DNA of 23,121 nucleotides from Zoogloeaceae bacterium (GCA_031267345.1 JAIRZG010000033.1:1-23121), one strand, 5' to 3'; positions 5,812 through 13,619 are shown, counted from the first letter of the stretch. A program made the numbers and translations. The notes: generated by a model from the letters alone, not told the origin.

Positions 5812-7929
5812 ATGACCCGCAAAATCCTTGTCACTTCCGCCCTGCCCTATGCCAACGGCTCCATCCATCTGGGACATCTGGTCGAATACATCCAGACCGA
5901 CATCTGGGTGCGCTTTCAGAAGATGCGCGGCAATGTATGCTGGTATGTCTGCGCCGACGATACGCATGGCACACCCATCATGCTGCGCGCCGAAAAGGAA
6001 GGCGTTACGCCGGAACAACTGATCGAACGGGTGCATGACGAACACACGCGGGACTTTTCCGGTTTCGGCGTCAAATTTGACAATTACTACAGCACCCATT
6101 CCGACGAAACCCGCCAGTTTTGCGAACTGTTTTACCAGCGCCTGAAGGCGGCGGGGCTGATTGAGGCGCGTTCCATCGAGCAGTTTTACGATCCGGTGAA
6201 AGCCATGTTCCTGCCCGACCGTTTCATCAAGGGCGAGTGTCCCAAGTGCGGCGCGGCGGATCAATACGGCGACAACTGCGAAGCCTGCGGCGCGGCCTAT
6301 GCGCCCACGGAACTGAAAAACCCCCGCTCCGCCGTTTCCGGCGCGAAGCCGGAACTTAAATCTTCCGAGCATTATTTTTTCAAGCTCTCCGACCCGCGCT
6401 GCGAGGCTTTTTTGCGCCAATACACGCACCACGCCGAAGGTCGGCTGCAACTGGAAGCGGCGCACAAGATGCAGGAATGGCTGGGCGAAGCGAACGAACA
6501 CAAGCTGACCGACTGGGATATTTCCCGCGACGCGCCCTACTTCGGCTTTGAAATTCCCGACGCGCCCGGCAAGTATTTTTACGTCTGGCTGGACGCGCCG
6601 ATTGGCTACATGGGTTCATTCAAAAATCTCTGCGCGAAGCAGGGGCTGAACTTCGACGACTATTTCAAGCCCGATTCCGACGCCGAGCTATATCACTTCA
6701 TCGGCAAGGACATTCTCTATTTCCACGCCCTGTTCTGGCCTGCCGAACTGGCGCATGTGGGATTTCGCACGCCAACCAGTATTTTCGCGCACGGTTTTCT
6801 GACCGTGGATGGCGCCAAGATGTCCAAGTCACGCGGCACCTTCATCACGGCGGAAAGCTATCTGCAACAGGGCTTGAACCCGGAATGGCTGCGCTATTAC
6901 TTCGCGGGCAAGCTCACCAACACGCTGGAAGACCTCGACCTGAACCTAGAAGATTTCGTGGCGCGGGTGAATTCTGACCTGATTGGCAAATACATCAACA
7001 TCGCCAGCCGCGCCGCCGGATTCATCAGCAAACGCTTTGACGGCAAGCTGGCCGCTGCCGACGCCCAATTACCCGCCATTCGCGCCATTGTCGAAGCCGC
7101 GCCGCGCGTCGCGGAACTTTTTGAAGCGCGCGAATTTTCCAAAGCCATGCGCGAAATCATGGCGCTGGCGGATGGCGCGAATCAGTACGTGGATAGCGTC
7201 AAGCCTTGGGAGATGGCGAAACAGGCGGGCAAGGAAGCCGAATTGCGCCTCGCTTGCAGCAACAGCCTCAATCTGTTCCGTCTGCTCACCGTGTTTTTGA
7301 AGCCGGTGCTGCCCGCAGTCGCAAAAGACGCGGAAAAGTTTTTGAACATCGCCCCCCTCACCTGGGCGGATACGGCAACGCTGCTGCCCGCAGGCCACGC
7401 CATCCACGCCTACAGCCACCTGATGATTCGCATTGATCCAAAACAGGTGACGGCATTGGTTGAAGCCAATAAGGAAAGCATGGCGCCGATGAAACGGCGT
7501 GCGCCCATACGAGACAAAAACATTGAGAAACATATCAACAAGCTACAGAGCGATAACGAGGCAGCAGGCGCGCTTACAACAGAAAACATTCCGCAAATCA
7601 GCATCGACGAATTCGCCAAGGTGGATTTGCGCGTCGCCCGCATCGTCGAAGCCAGCCATGTCGAAGGCGCGGACAAGCTCGTGCGGCTCCTGCTCGACAT
7701 CGGCGAGGAAAAACCGCGCCAGGTCTTCGCGGGCATCAAATCCGCCTACGACCCGGCAGCACTGCAAGGACGGCTTACCGTCATGGTCGCCAACCTCGCG
7801 CCGCGCAAAATGAAATTCGGCATCAGCGAAGGCATGATCCTGGCGGCCTCCGACGCGGAAGGAAAAACCAGCGGCATCTACCTCCTTACCCCCGATTCCG
7901 GCGCTACGGCGGGGATGCGGGTGAAGTGA
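5812..7929 (+). CDS. metG: Methionyl-tRNA synthetase
   Basis: A 705-residue class I aminoacyl-tRNA synthetase that attaches methionine to tRNA-Met. Visible hallmarks are LPYANGSIHLGH with the HIGH-type signature HLGH at 19-22, and a four-cysteine zinc knuckle (C143, C146, C156, C159). The VDGAKMSKSRG loop has KMSKS at 336-340, and an anticodon-binding helical domain follows. A C-terminal EMAP/Trbp111-type tRNA-binding domain occupies about 600-705 (DLRVARIVEASHVEGADKL, VMVANLAPRKMKFGISEGM). Length and order match the long dimeric bacterial form. The ATG at 5812 begins the conserved N-terminus directly, but there is almost no Shine-Dalgarno (it is preceded by TTTTCC). A TAAAAT hexamer about 35 bases upstream could be a -10. 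All key motifs are intact and the gene should be essential. Very confident. Confidence 0.98.
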   Translation: MTRKILVTSALPYANGSIHLGHLVEYIQTDIWVRFQKMRGNVCWYVCADDTHGTPIMLRAEKEGVTPEQLIERVHDEHTRDFSGFGVKFDNYYSTHSDETRQFCELFYQRLKAAGLIEARSIEQFYDPVKAMFLPDRFIKGECPKCGAADQYGDNCEACGAAYAPTELKNPRSAVSGAKPELKSSEHYFFKLSDPRCEAFLRQYTHHAEGRLQLEAAHKMQEWLGEANEHKLTDWDISRDAPYFGFEIPDAPGKYFYVWLDAPIGYMGSFKNLCAKQGLNFDDYFKPDSDAELYHFIGKDILYFHALFWPAELAHVGFRTPTSIFAHGFLTVDGAKMSKSRGTFITAESYLQQGLNPEWLRYYFAGKLTNTLEDLDLNLEDFVARVNSDLIGKYINIASRAAGFISKRFDGKLAAADAQLPAIRAIVEAAPRVAELFEAREFSKAMREIMALADGANQYVDSVKPWEMAKQAGKEAELRLACSNSLNLFRLLTVFLKPVLPAVAKDAEKFLNIAPLTWADTATLLPAGHAIHAYSHLMIRIDPKQVTALVEANKESMAPMKRRAPIRDKNIEKHINKLQSDNEAAGALTTENIPQISIDEFAKVDLRVARIVEASHVEGADKLVRLLLDIGEEKPRQVFAGIKSAYDPAALQGRLTVMVANLAPRKMKFGISEGMILAASDAEGKTSGIYLLTPDSGATAGMRVK

Positions 7930-8015
7930 AAACAAGGAGGAAAATCGACACGTCCCGATCATTGCCGTTGATTCGTCCGCACACCGCAAGGATTGAATTT
8001 CCGGGATAAAACATC

Positions 8016-8747
8016 ATGAAAAAGATTTTGTTCATCGTTGTTTTCGTTTTCAGCAACAGCGTCCTTGCGGGCATACTGGAGGATGAATCCCTGTTTGCGC
8101 GCGTCATGCAACCGCTGGGAATAACGGAATCGGACATGTGCGCCGCCGTTGAAAAGCCCCTTCCGTATGATGACGGACTTTCTGTGGTCGTGATTCCGCA
8201 ACGCGTCGATGAGGAGGATGACGAAGGGACGAGTCTTTTTTTTCATGTGCTGGTAATCGACAACGCCAGCCTTGAACTGCGCGCCCGTTTTCAGGAGCGC
8301 AGGGAATTTGACGCGATTGGATTTGATCGGGTCGGGATTGATACGGCCAATTATCGTTTGAATGACCAGACCAGGGCATTTGGCGTGCGGCTGCATGTGA
8401 AAAATTCCAGCAGTGTAAATCCATATTCTTCCACGTCCCTCTCGCTTTTTGTGCTGGATAAGGACAAAAACGCCTTGCGGCGTGTTTTACGCGGTTTTGA
8501 AGTCAGCTCATCCAGTGCGGAGTGGGACGGGACTTGCGCAGGCGTGTTTTTCTCAAGGGAAGGAACGCTTGCGATGTCCCGGCAAAAAACACGTGGATTC
8601 AACGACATCATAGTGAAAATCAGGAATACGGAGCGCGTGACCCGATTGGGGGCGGATGGCGAATGCGTCGACAAAGAAAACAGGGGTGCGGCGCCGGATA
8701 TGTCGCTTAAATTCAACGGCGAAGAATACATGCCGGAACAGCCCTGA
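8016..8747 (+). CDS. Unrecognised secreted protein
   Basis: A 243-residue protein beginning with a clear signal peptide (MKKILFIVVFVFSNSVLA, then GILEDE), so it is probably periplasmic. I do not recognise the family. The mature part has alternating polar/hydrophobic stretches such as LSVVVIPQRVDEEDDEG, LFFHVLVIDNASLELRARF, AFGVRLHVKNSS and STSLSLFVLDKDKN, suggesting a beta-rich fold. Three cysteines are visible (in SDMCAAV, DGTCAGV and DGECVDK). Weak GGGA Shine-Dalgarno-like bases lie 9-10 bases before the ATG. It stands alone between metG and sulP with no obvious functional partner. It is AT-richer than metG, which hints at a later arrival. It is real coding sequence by length and signal peptide; its function is unknown. 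Confidence 0.75.
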   Translation: MKKILFIVVFVFSNSVLAGILEDESLFARVMQPLGITESDMCAAVEKPLPYDDGLSVVVIPQRVDEEDDEGTSLFFHVLVIDNASLELRARFQERREFDAIGFDRVGIDTANYRLNDQTRAFGVRLHVKNSSSVNPYSSTSLSLFVLDKDKNALRRVLRGFEVSSSSAEWDGTCAGVFFSREGTLAMSRQKTRGFNDIIVKIRNTERVTRLGADGECVDKENRGAAPDMSLKFNGEEYMPEQP

Positions 8748-8773
8748 ACGACAGGCGGGTGTTCGGCTTCCCC

Positions 8774-9076
8774 TCATGAATGCGTTTCCCGCGCAAGCCT
8801 GTGCCAGGGGTTTCCGGGTTTCGTATGCGGAGCGCTGACAAATTTTTTCAGAAATCCGCGACCGGGCGCGTTGTTGAGTTTCACCGCGCACTCCCCTTCC
8901 GGAAACGCCGCGCCGAAATCTTCCCATGCCGCGAAGCGCTCACGCGCGAAAGCCGGAACCGCTTTTAAAAGCTCAAGCGCAAAACCCTTGTCAAGGCGCC
9001 CCGCGTCCGCGCCGCCGCCAATCACATACCGGAACCCGCAAAGTGTTTGCCTGCCCCCCTGAAAACCTTTGCACAA
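8774..9076 (-). other. Possible small ORF or gene remnant in the 8015-hypothetical/sulP gap
   Basis: The 391-base gap between the secreted protein and sulP holds a minus-strand frame of 100 codons with G/C-rich third positions (...GGGADAGRLDKGFALELLKAV...AWEDFGAAFPEGECAVKL...). It has no ATG: only a TTG start is available, about ten codons after an in-frame TGA. I do not recognise it. It could be a decayed gene fragment or a chance open frame in G+C-rich DNA. A GATAAT hexamer at about 9106-9111 is a weak sulP -10 candidate. I see nothing else in the gap. Confidence 0.2.
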
Positions 9077-9138
9077 ATCGAGACAGTATTCTTTTCGGAA
9101 TCAGCGATAATCGGCGCTTCCCATCCGACGCCAACGCC

Positions 9139-10824
9139 ATGAAATTCGCTTTTCACCCCAAGATTCTGGATTGCCTGACCGACTACAACCGGACGCAGTT
9201 CGGCAAGGACGTGGCCTCCGGCGTCACCGTGGGTGTGTTGGCGCTGCCGCTGGCGATGGCCTTTGCCGTTGCCAGCGGCGCGTCACCGGTCGCCGGTATC
9301 TGGACCGGCATTATCGCCGGCTTCATCACCTCGCTGTTTGGCGGTTCGCGTGTGCAGATCGGCGGGCCGACCGGGGCGTTCATTCCCATTATCTATGGCA
9401 TTGTCGTTCTGTACGGTTTTGGCAACCTGTTGATCGCCACCATGCTGGCGGGCGTCTTTTTGCTGGCGATGGGCGTTTTCCGCATGGGGCAACTGATCCG
9501 CTTCATCCCGATTTCCGTGGTCATCGGCTTTACCAACGGCATTGCCGTGGTTATTTTCATGACGCAGATCAAGGATTTTCTGGGTCTGGACATTACCCTG
9601 CCCTCCGGATTTTTCGGTCAGATCAACGCGCTGGCGCATTCCCTGCGTCTCATCGACCCGCCGACGCTGGCGGTTTCCTCGGCGGCCTTCCTGTTTCTGG
9701 TGTTCTACAACCGCATGGCGCAAACCCGCATCCTGGGTTTTCTGCGTCGCGCCCCCGGCCCGCTTGCCGTGCTGGTGGTGGGAACCTGCCTGACCACGCT
9801 GTTTGACGCGCCAGTCAAGACCATAGGCGAAATTCCCAGGGAAATTCCGCCGCTCACCCTACCCCCGCTCTCGCTCGATACCTTGAGCCATCTGATTTCG
9901 CCCGCCATCGCCATTGCGCTGCTGGGCGCGATTGAATCCCTGCTCTCCGCCCGCGTTGCCGACGCCAGCATCGAAGATACGCACGACCCCAATCAGGAAT
10001 TGATCGCGCAGGGACTGGCGAATCTTGCCGCGCCGCTGTTTGGCGGCTTTGCGGCGACCGGGGCGATTGCCCGCACCGCCACCAACATCCGCTCCGGCGG
10101 ACGCACGCCCATTGCCGGAATGGCGCACGCGCTGGTGCTGCTGGCGATTGTGCTCATTTTCGCGCCACTCGCCCGCCACATTCCGCTCGCCATCCTTTCC
10201 GCTATCGTGGTGGTGGTCTCCCTCAACATGTTCGATGTCAACGCCTTCAAGCGGCTGCGGCATTTTTCCAACAATTACCGTGTCATTTTGCTGTCCACCT
10301 TCGTCATGACCGTCGTTTTCGGCCTGACGGTGGCGATTGAACTGGGCATGGTGCTTTCCTGCCTGTTGTTCATCTATCATATTTCCGAACTCACCCGTAT
10401 TGAATCCGTGCCGCTTGCCAATACTTCGACGACGCGCTACACCGCCAGCGGCAGGCCGCGCATCGCCGCCTGGCGCATTTACGGCTCGCTGTTTTTCGGC
10501 GCGGCGAACAAGCTGGAGCCTTTGCTGGAGACCCCTTCCGGCGAGCCGGAAATCCTCATTCTGGACGCCCAGACCCTGATCCAGCTGGACAGTACCGGAC
10601 TGGACGCGCTGGAAAACCTGCACGGCAAACTCGAACGCAACAACGCCGCCCTGCTGCTTTCCGGCCTGCACGGACAACCCGCCGCCATGCTGGAACGCAC
10701 CGGCTTCATCGAACGTCTGGGCGCGAAAAATCTTTTCCCCAACATCATCGCGGCGCTGCGCGCGGCGGAAAAACGGTTGGCGACGCCGACGCCGGAAGCC
10801 GCGCAAGAAACAGCAGAAAATTAG
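9139..10824 (+). CDS. SulP-family anion transporter with C-terminal STAS domain
   Basis: A 561-residue inner-membrane protein from ATG 9139. The open frame extends upstream, but the conserved sequence starts at MKFAFHPKILDCL. The N-terminal part has SulP signatures: DVASGVTVGVLALPLAMAFA, then GGSRVQIGGPTGAFIPI and IGFTNGIAVVIF, then GAIESLLSARVAD and LFGGFAATGAIARTATNIRSGG. These lie within roughly 10-12 hydrophobic segments. A STAS domain follows at the C-terminus (LILDAQTLIQLDSTGLDALE). SulP carriers import sulfate or exchange other anions such as bicarbonate, and sequence alone does not fix the substrate. No clear Shine-Dalgarno precedes the start. A perfect hairpin begins one base after the stop. 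No sulfate-assimilation or carbonic anhydrase gene is adjacent, so context does not help. The family is certain; the substrate is open. Confidence 0.93.
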   Translation: MKFAFHPKILDCLTDYNRTQFGKDVASGVTVGVLALPLAMAFAVASGASPVAGIWTGIIAGFITSLFGGSRVQIGGPTGAFIPIIYGIVVLYGFGNLLIATMLAGVFLLAMGVFRMGQLIRFIPISVVIGFTNGIAVVIFMTQIKDFLGLDITLPSGFFGQINALAHSLRLIDPPTLAVSSAAFLFLVFYNRMAQTRILGFLRRAPGPLAVLVVGTCLTTLFDAPVKTIGEIPREIPPLTLPPLSLDTLSHLISPAIAIALLGAIESLLSARVADASIEDTHDPNQELIAQGLANLAAPLFGGFAATGAIARTATNIRSGGRTPIAGMAHALVLLAIVLIFAPLARHIPLAILSAIVVVVSLNMFDVNAFKRLRHFSNNYRVILLSTFVMTVVFGLTVAIELGMVLSCLLFIYHISELTRIESVPLANTSTTRYTASGRPRIAAWRIYGSLFFGAANKLEPLLETPSGEPEILILDAQTLIQLDSTGLDALENLHGKLERNNAALLLSGLHGQPAAMLERTGFIERLGAKNLFPNIIAALRAAEKRLATPTPEAAQETAEN

Positions 10825-10846
10825 CGACAGGCCTTCAGGCCTGTCG
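10825..10846 (+). terminator. Perfect hairpin directly after sulP
   Basis: CGACAGGCCT (10825-10834) and AGGCCTGTCG (10837-10846) are exactly complementary around a 2-base centre, giving a very stable stem. It starts on the base after the sulP stop. There is no T-tract, so it may stabilise the 3' end or act with Rho; it is not a textbook intrinsic terminator. Confidence 0.5.
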
Positions 10847-11047
10847 GTCTGACGTATTCTGAAAGGGGTCTGCGTTCCCTCCCGAAACGGTCGCCTGAAA
10901 CCCCGGTCGCAAGAAAGGGAGCGACTCCCACCTTGTTGACGGGCGAGGGTTCAACCGGAGTTGGTTTTACGATGAGGACGCTTGTTTTTTGTCGTTATCC
11001 CGCGTTTATTGCGCAGGTTATTCTGTATGGATTATTTTGCAGGGTCA
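10847..11047. other. Non-coding stretch with competing short stems before the EPS promoter
   Basis: This part of the 317-base gap between sulP and the EPS operon has no convincing gene. It holds a direct repeat of CGGTCGC (about 10889 and 10904), a hairpin GGGAG-CGA-CTCCC at 10917-10929, and complementary pieces that could form alternatives: GTCGC with GCGAC, and an upstream CTCCC with GGGAG. CAAC-CGGA-GTTG followed by GTTTT lies near 10952-10965. A 26-codon hydrophobic ORF starts at 10972. I do not recognise a known riboswitch or small RNA. Confidence 0.3.
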
Positions 11048-11082
11048 TGTAACATTGTACTATATATGTTACAATATATAAT
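11048..11082 (+). promoter_or_regulatory. Candidate EPS-operon promoter with overlapping inverted-repeat operator
   Basis: TGTAACAT (11048-11055) and ATGTTACA (11066-11073) form a perfect 8-base inverted repeat with a 10-base spacer. It overlaps a TTGTAC -35-like hexamer (11055-11060) and sits just upstream of a perfect TATAAT at 11077-11082, with 16 bases between the hexamers. Transcription would start near 11090 and leave a leader of about 50 bases before the sugar transferase. A dimeric regulator bound here would block or modulate RNA polymerase. Confidence 0.6.
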
Positions 11083-11141
11083 CATGTCTGTGCTTGCGTA
11101 ACAAGCATATTGTGAACAAATCCTGGCTGGGTGGGGAGAAT

Positions 11142-11915
11142 ATGCAGAGGAGTGGAATGTGCCTTATGGATGCTGTGGATTATCCGGATCAGGAACTGGC
11201 TTGCTCGAACCATGACAGACGCAATACCGCTTTGCGTCAGCAAATCGAGAAGGCGATAGCGCAAACACAGCAGCGTGGCTGGATATCGGGGAGGAGAGGG
11301 GGACGTTCCTGGTCGTTGTCTTATACCAAACGCTTCACTTCGTTGCTGGGCGCCGGTTTTTTGGTATTGCTGCTTTCGCCTGTACTGTTGGTAATTGCTG
11401 TCGCCATTAAATTAACCAGCCCCGGTCCGGTATTTTTTATTCAACAACGCACCGGATTTCGCGGGCGTCGTTTTGGCATGATCAAGTTCCGCACCATGAT
11501 GGTCAACGCGGAGGCGCTGAAGGATTCGGTGCGTCATTTGAACAAACACGGTCCGGAGTCGGTGGATTTCAAAATCGATCGCGATCCACGCATTACAAGC
11601 ATTGGCGGTATTTTGCGTCGCACCAGTCTGGACGAACTGCCCAACCTGTTCAATGTGATATGGGGTCAAATGCGTCTGGTCGGCCCGCGTCCGACTTCAT
11701 TTCATGTGCGAACATACAAAGAACATCATCTTGGTCGTCTGGGGGTTTATCCCGGCATTACCGGCCTGTGGCAGGTTTCCGGTCGCAGCAACGTGGATTT
11801 CGATGACCGGGTTGTCCTTGACATACAATACATTTCCCAACAAAGCCTGTGGCTGGATTTGAAAATCCTGCTCAAAACGCCTTTTGCGGTACTCAGCGCT
11901 CATGGAGCCAGTTGA
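11142..11915 (+). CDS. Initiating sugar-phosphate transferase (WcaJ/ExoY-type polyprenyl-phosphate transferase)
   Basis: A 257-residue bacterial sugar transferase that starts the EPS repeat by moving a sugar-1-phosphate from a nucleotide sugar to undecaprenyl phosphate at the inner membrane. A polar N-terminal region of about 65 residues precedes one membrane segment at about 66-90. Then come the family motifs: SPGPVFFIQQRTG, MIKFRTM (113-119), TSLDELPNLFNVIWGQM with the acidic pair D164/E165, VGPRP, and PGITGLWQVSGRS (204-216). This is the short ExoY-like form without the four extra helices of full WcaJ. ATG 11142 follows GGGGAG at short spacing. ATG 11157 (after AGGAG) is an alternative, and the open frame reaches a TTG at 11094. 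It is the first gene of the operon, with one base before the next start. The family is certain; the sugar is unknown. Confidence 0.93.
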   Translation: MQRSGMCLMDAVDYPDQELACSNHDRRNTALRQQIEKAIAQTQQRGWISGRRGGRSWSLSYTKRFTSLLGAGFLVLLLSPVLLVIAVAIKLTSPGPVFFIQQRTGFRGRRFGMIKFRTMMVNAEALKDSVRHLNKHGPESVDFKIDRDPRITSIGGILRRTSLDELPNLFNVIWGQMRLVGPRPTSFHVRTYKEHHLGRLGVYPGITGLWQVSGRSNVDFDDRVVLDIQYISQQSLWLDLKILLKTPFAVLSAHGAS

Positions 11916-11916
11916 T

Positions 11917-12561
11917 ATGAATAACCCGATTCCAAACGCCTTGCGGGTTTTTACGCCCAGCGAGAATAATCTTGCCGCCACCGTGCTCAATCAGGACTTG
12001 AACATACAGTTGCTCACCGCAGCGAACGTGGGCAACGGCGTTACGACCAGCGCTATAACCTTGGCCAGTGAATTGGCGCGCAGCAGTCGCACATCGGTGT
12101 TGCTGATAGACGCCAGTCTGTCCGCCAACAGCATCACACGGCGTCTGGAATTGCAGGCACAGCCGGGTTTCATGGATCTGGCGCTGCCCGGAGAAGCGCC
12201 CGACATCGGGGAATGTCTTGTTCAGGTGGAAAACCTGTCTTGCGACATCATGCCGGTAGGGATCCATCCACGGCATGGCGAATGCCTGGATCCCCAGAGC
12301 TTGCGGGAGTTGTTCGCGCGACTGGGCAAACAGTACCGTTTCGTGGTGATTGACGGCGAAGCGGTATACGCCAGTTCCGATACGCTGACGATCAGCGCCC
12401 AGGTCGATGGCGTGGCGTTGGTGGTGCGTGGCGAGGAAACGCGCTGGGAAGTCGCCCAGGCCGCTGTCCAGCGCCTGACCCAGGCTGGCGCCAAATTGAT
12501 CGGCAGCATTTTCAATGCCCGCAAGTACTATATGCCGAAATGGGTTTACGACCATCTCTGA
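11917..12561 (+). CDS. BY-kinase-like (CpsD/EpsG-type) ATPase with degenerate Walker A
   Basis: A 214-residue cytoplasmic protein with the fold of bacterial tyrosine kinases that control EPS chain length (the cytoplasmic half of Wzc/CpsD). The P-loop reads VGNGVTTS (38-45): the usual lysine is valine (V42). Walker A' is kept as VLLIDASL (D65), and Walker B as FVVIDGEAV (D146), followed by DGVALVVRGEE. The C-terminus has only scattered tyrosines (KYYMPKWVYDHL), not a long cluster. ATG 11917 is chosen because GGAG lies nine bases upstream. The gene starts one base after the sugar transferase stop and ends 14 bases before wza. It probably partners the kinase-less Wzz-type protein two genes downstream. 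Non-lysine P-loops occur in some relatives, so it may be a pseudokinase or an atypical ATPase. Confidence 0.8.
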   Translation: MNNPIPNALRVFTPSENNLAATVLNQDLNIQLLTAANVGNGVTTSAITLASELARSSRTSVLLIDASLSANSITRRLELQAQPGFMDLALPGEAPDIGECLVQVENLSCDIMPVGIHPRHGECLDPQSLRELFARLGKQYRFVVIDGEAVYASSDTLTISAQVDGVALVVRGEETRWEVAQAAVQRLTQAGAKLIGSIFNARKYYMPKWVYDHL

Positions 12562-12575
12562 TAACGGATAACCGC

Positions 12576-13619
12576 ATGATGAAAATTTCCGCCCTGTTCT
12601 TCCCGCTACCGCGCGTGGCGGTTCTGGTTGCCTGCGCCGCAACCCTTGCGGGTTGCGGCGCAATGGAAGCTTTCGATACGCCGGTGCAACTCATTACCGC
12701 GCCCGCCGATCAGTCGCAGGCCAGCGAAATCATTCCCATCAAACAGGTGTTGCGTCCGCAGGATGTGCTGGATGTCATTTTCCACCTCGATACCGCAACC
12801 AAGGATGCTTACCGCATCCAGTCCGGCGACCAGGTGGATCTGCAATTTCTGACCGCTGACGAATTCAGCGGCTATCGGCAGGTGATGCCGGACGGTACGA
12901 TCATGTTGCCTTATGTCGGGTCCATCAAGGTCAGTGGTCTGACGGTCGTGGATGCCCAGCAATTGATCCGGGAAAAATTCACGAGTTTGCTCAAGCATCC
13001 CGAAATCGTGTTTTCCGTGACGCGTCCGTGGGCGCAGCTGGAAAATTTGCGCCAATCCTTGCAGCATCCGGTCAGCGGCATGGGCCGTGAAATCTCCGTT
13101 GGCGCCGACGGTCGCGCCAGTTTTCCGCTGTTGGGCGCTATCGCTTTGCAGGGCATGAGCATCGACGAACTGACGCAAACCCTGAACGAACGGTATGCCG
13201 AATTGCCGAGCCAGGTTCGCGTCGATGTATTGCTGAAATCCACGCTTGCCAATCAGATTTTTGTGCTGGGCGCAGTGAACCAGCCGGGAGCCTATCCGAT
13301 TCGTCGTCCGGTTTCCGTGCTGGAAGCCTTGTCCATGGCGCGTGGCACACCAATCGGCGCGCGTCTGGATTCGGTGGTCATCATGCGCCGCCAGGGCAAT
13401 CAGGTGGAAGCGCGTCGCTATGACGTGGAGAAAGCGCTTGATGGCGATGCCGAACAGTTTGCCTATCTACAGCCGGATGACCTGATCTATGTGCCCAAGA
13501 CCTACCTGACCCGGATTGGCGAGGTCAGTCGACAAATTGCTGAGACCGTGCTGTTCAATGGTGTCGGCTACAGCTTTACCTACCGGGTCGACCATAAAGA
13601 AAGCGACAATTACCCATGA
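12576..13619 (+). CDS. wza: Wza-type polysaccharide export outer-membrane lipoprotein
   Basis: A 347-residue protein. The N-terminus is a lipoprotein signal peptide ending in lipobox LAGC, with the acylated cysteine at C27 (or C26 if the second ATG is used). A polysaccharide-export domain lies at about 75-145 (YRIQSGDQVDLQF, then VMPDGTIMLPYVGSIKVSGLTV). A second such segment follows at about 172-222 (ISVGADGRASFPLLGAIALQGMS), and an SLBB domain at about 226-275 (IFVLGAVNQPGAYPI, VSVLEALSMARG). Proteins of this type form the outer-membrane channel for EPS or capsule. The length is typical. Two ATGs are adjacent (12576, 12579). The open frame runs further upstream, but only these give a clean signal peptide. 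The stop overlaps the start of the next gene by four bases, so the two are probably translationally coupled. Confidence 0.95.
   Translation: MMKISALFFPLPRVAVLVACAATLAGCGAMEAFDTPVQLITAPADQSQASEIIPIKQVLRPQDVLDVIFHLDTATKDAYRIQSGDQVDLQFLTADEFSGYRQVMPDGTIMLPYVGSIKVSGLTVVDAQQLIREKFTSLLKHPEIVFSVTRPWAQLENLRQSLQHPVSGMGREISVGADGRASFPLLGAIALQGMSIDELTQTLNERYAELPSQVRVDVLLKSTLANQIFVLGAVNQPGAYPIRRPVSVLEALSMARGTPIGARLDSVVIMRRQGNQVEARRYDVEKALDGDAEQFAYLQPDDLIYVPKTYLTRIGEVSRQIAETVLFNGVGYSFTYRVDHKESDNYP

Noticed and set aside
7932..7945. AAGGAGG-like ribosome binding sequence just after the metG stop
   Set aside because: No ATG or GTG lies at a usable distance, and the next gene starts about 75 bases further on; treated as chance or a decayed start.
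8926..9138. Upstream extension of the sulP frame
   Set aside because: Arg/Pro-rich sequence without a signal or family similarity; the conserved protein begins at ATG 9139.
9859..10806. 315-codon minus-strand open frame opposite sulP
   Set aside because: It is the antisense of the conserved SulP coding sequence, is His/Gln/Arg-rich and has no recognisable domain; typical G+C-rich shadow frame.
10847..10960. Cyclic-di-GMP (GEMM-type) riboswitch upstream of the EPS operon
   Set aside because: GGTCGCAAG and GAAA pieces recall parts of that consensus, but their order and the pairing stems do not fit, and the EPS promoter-like site lies downstream.
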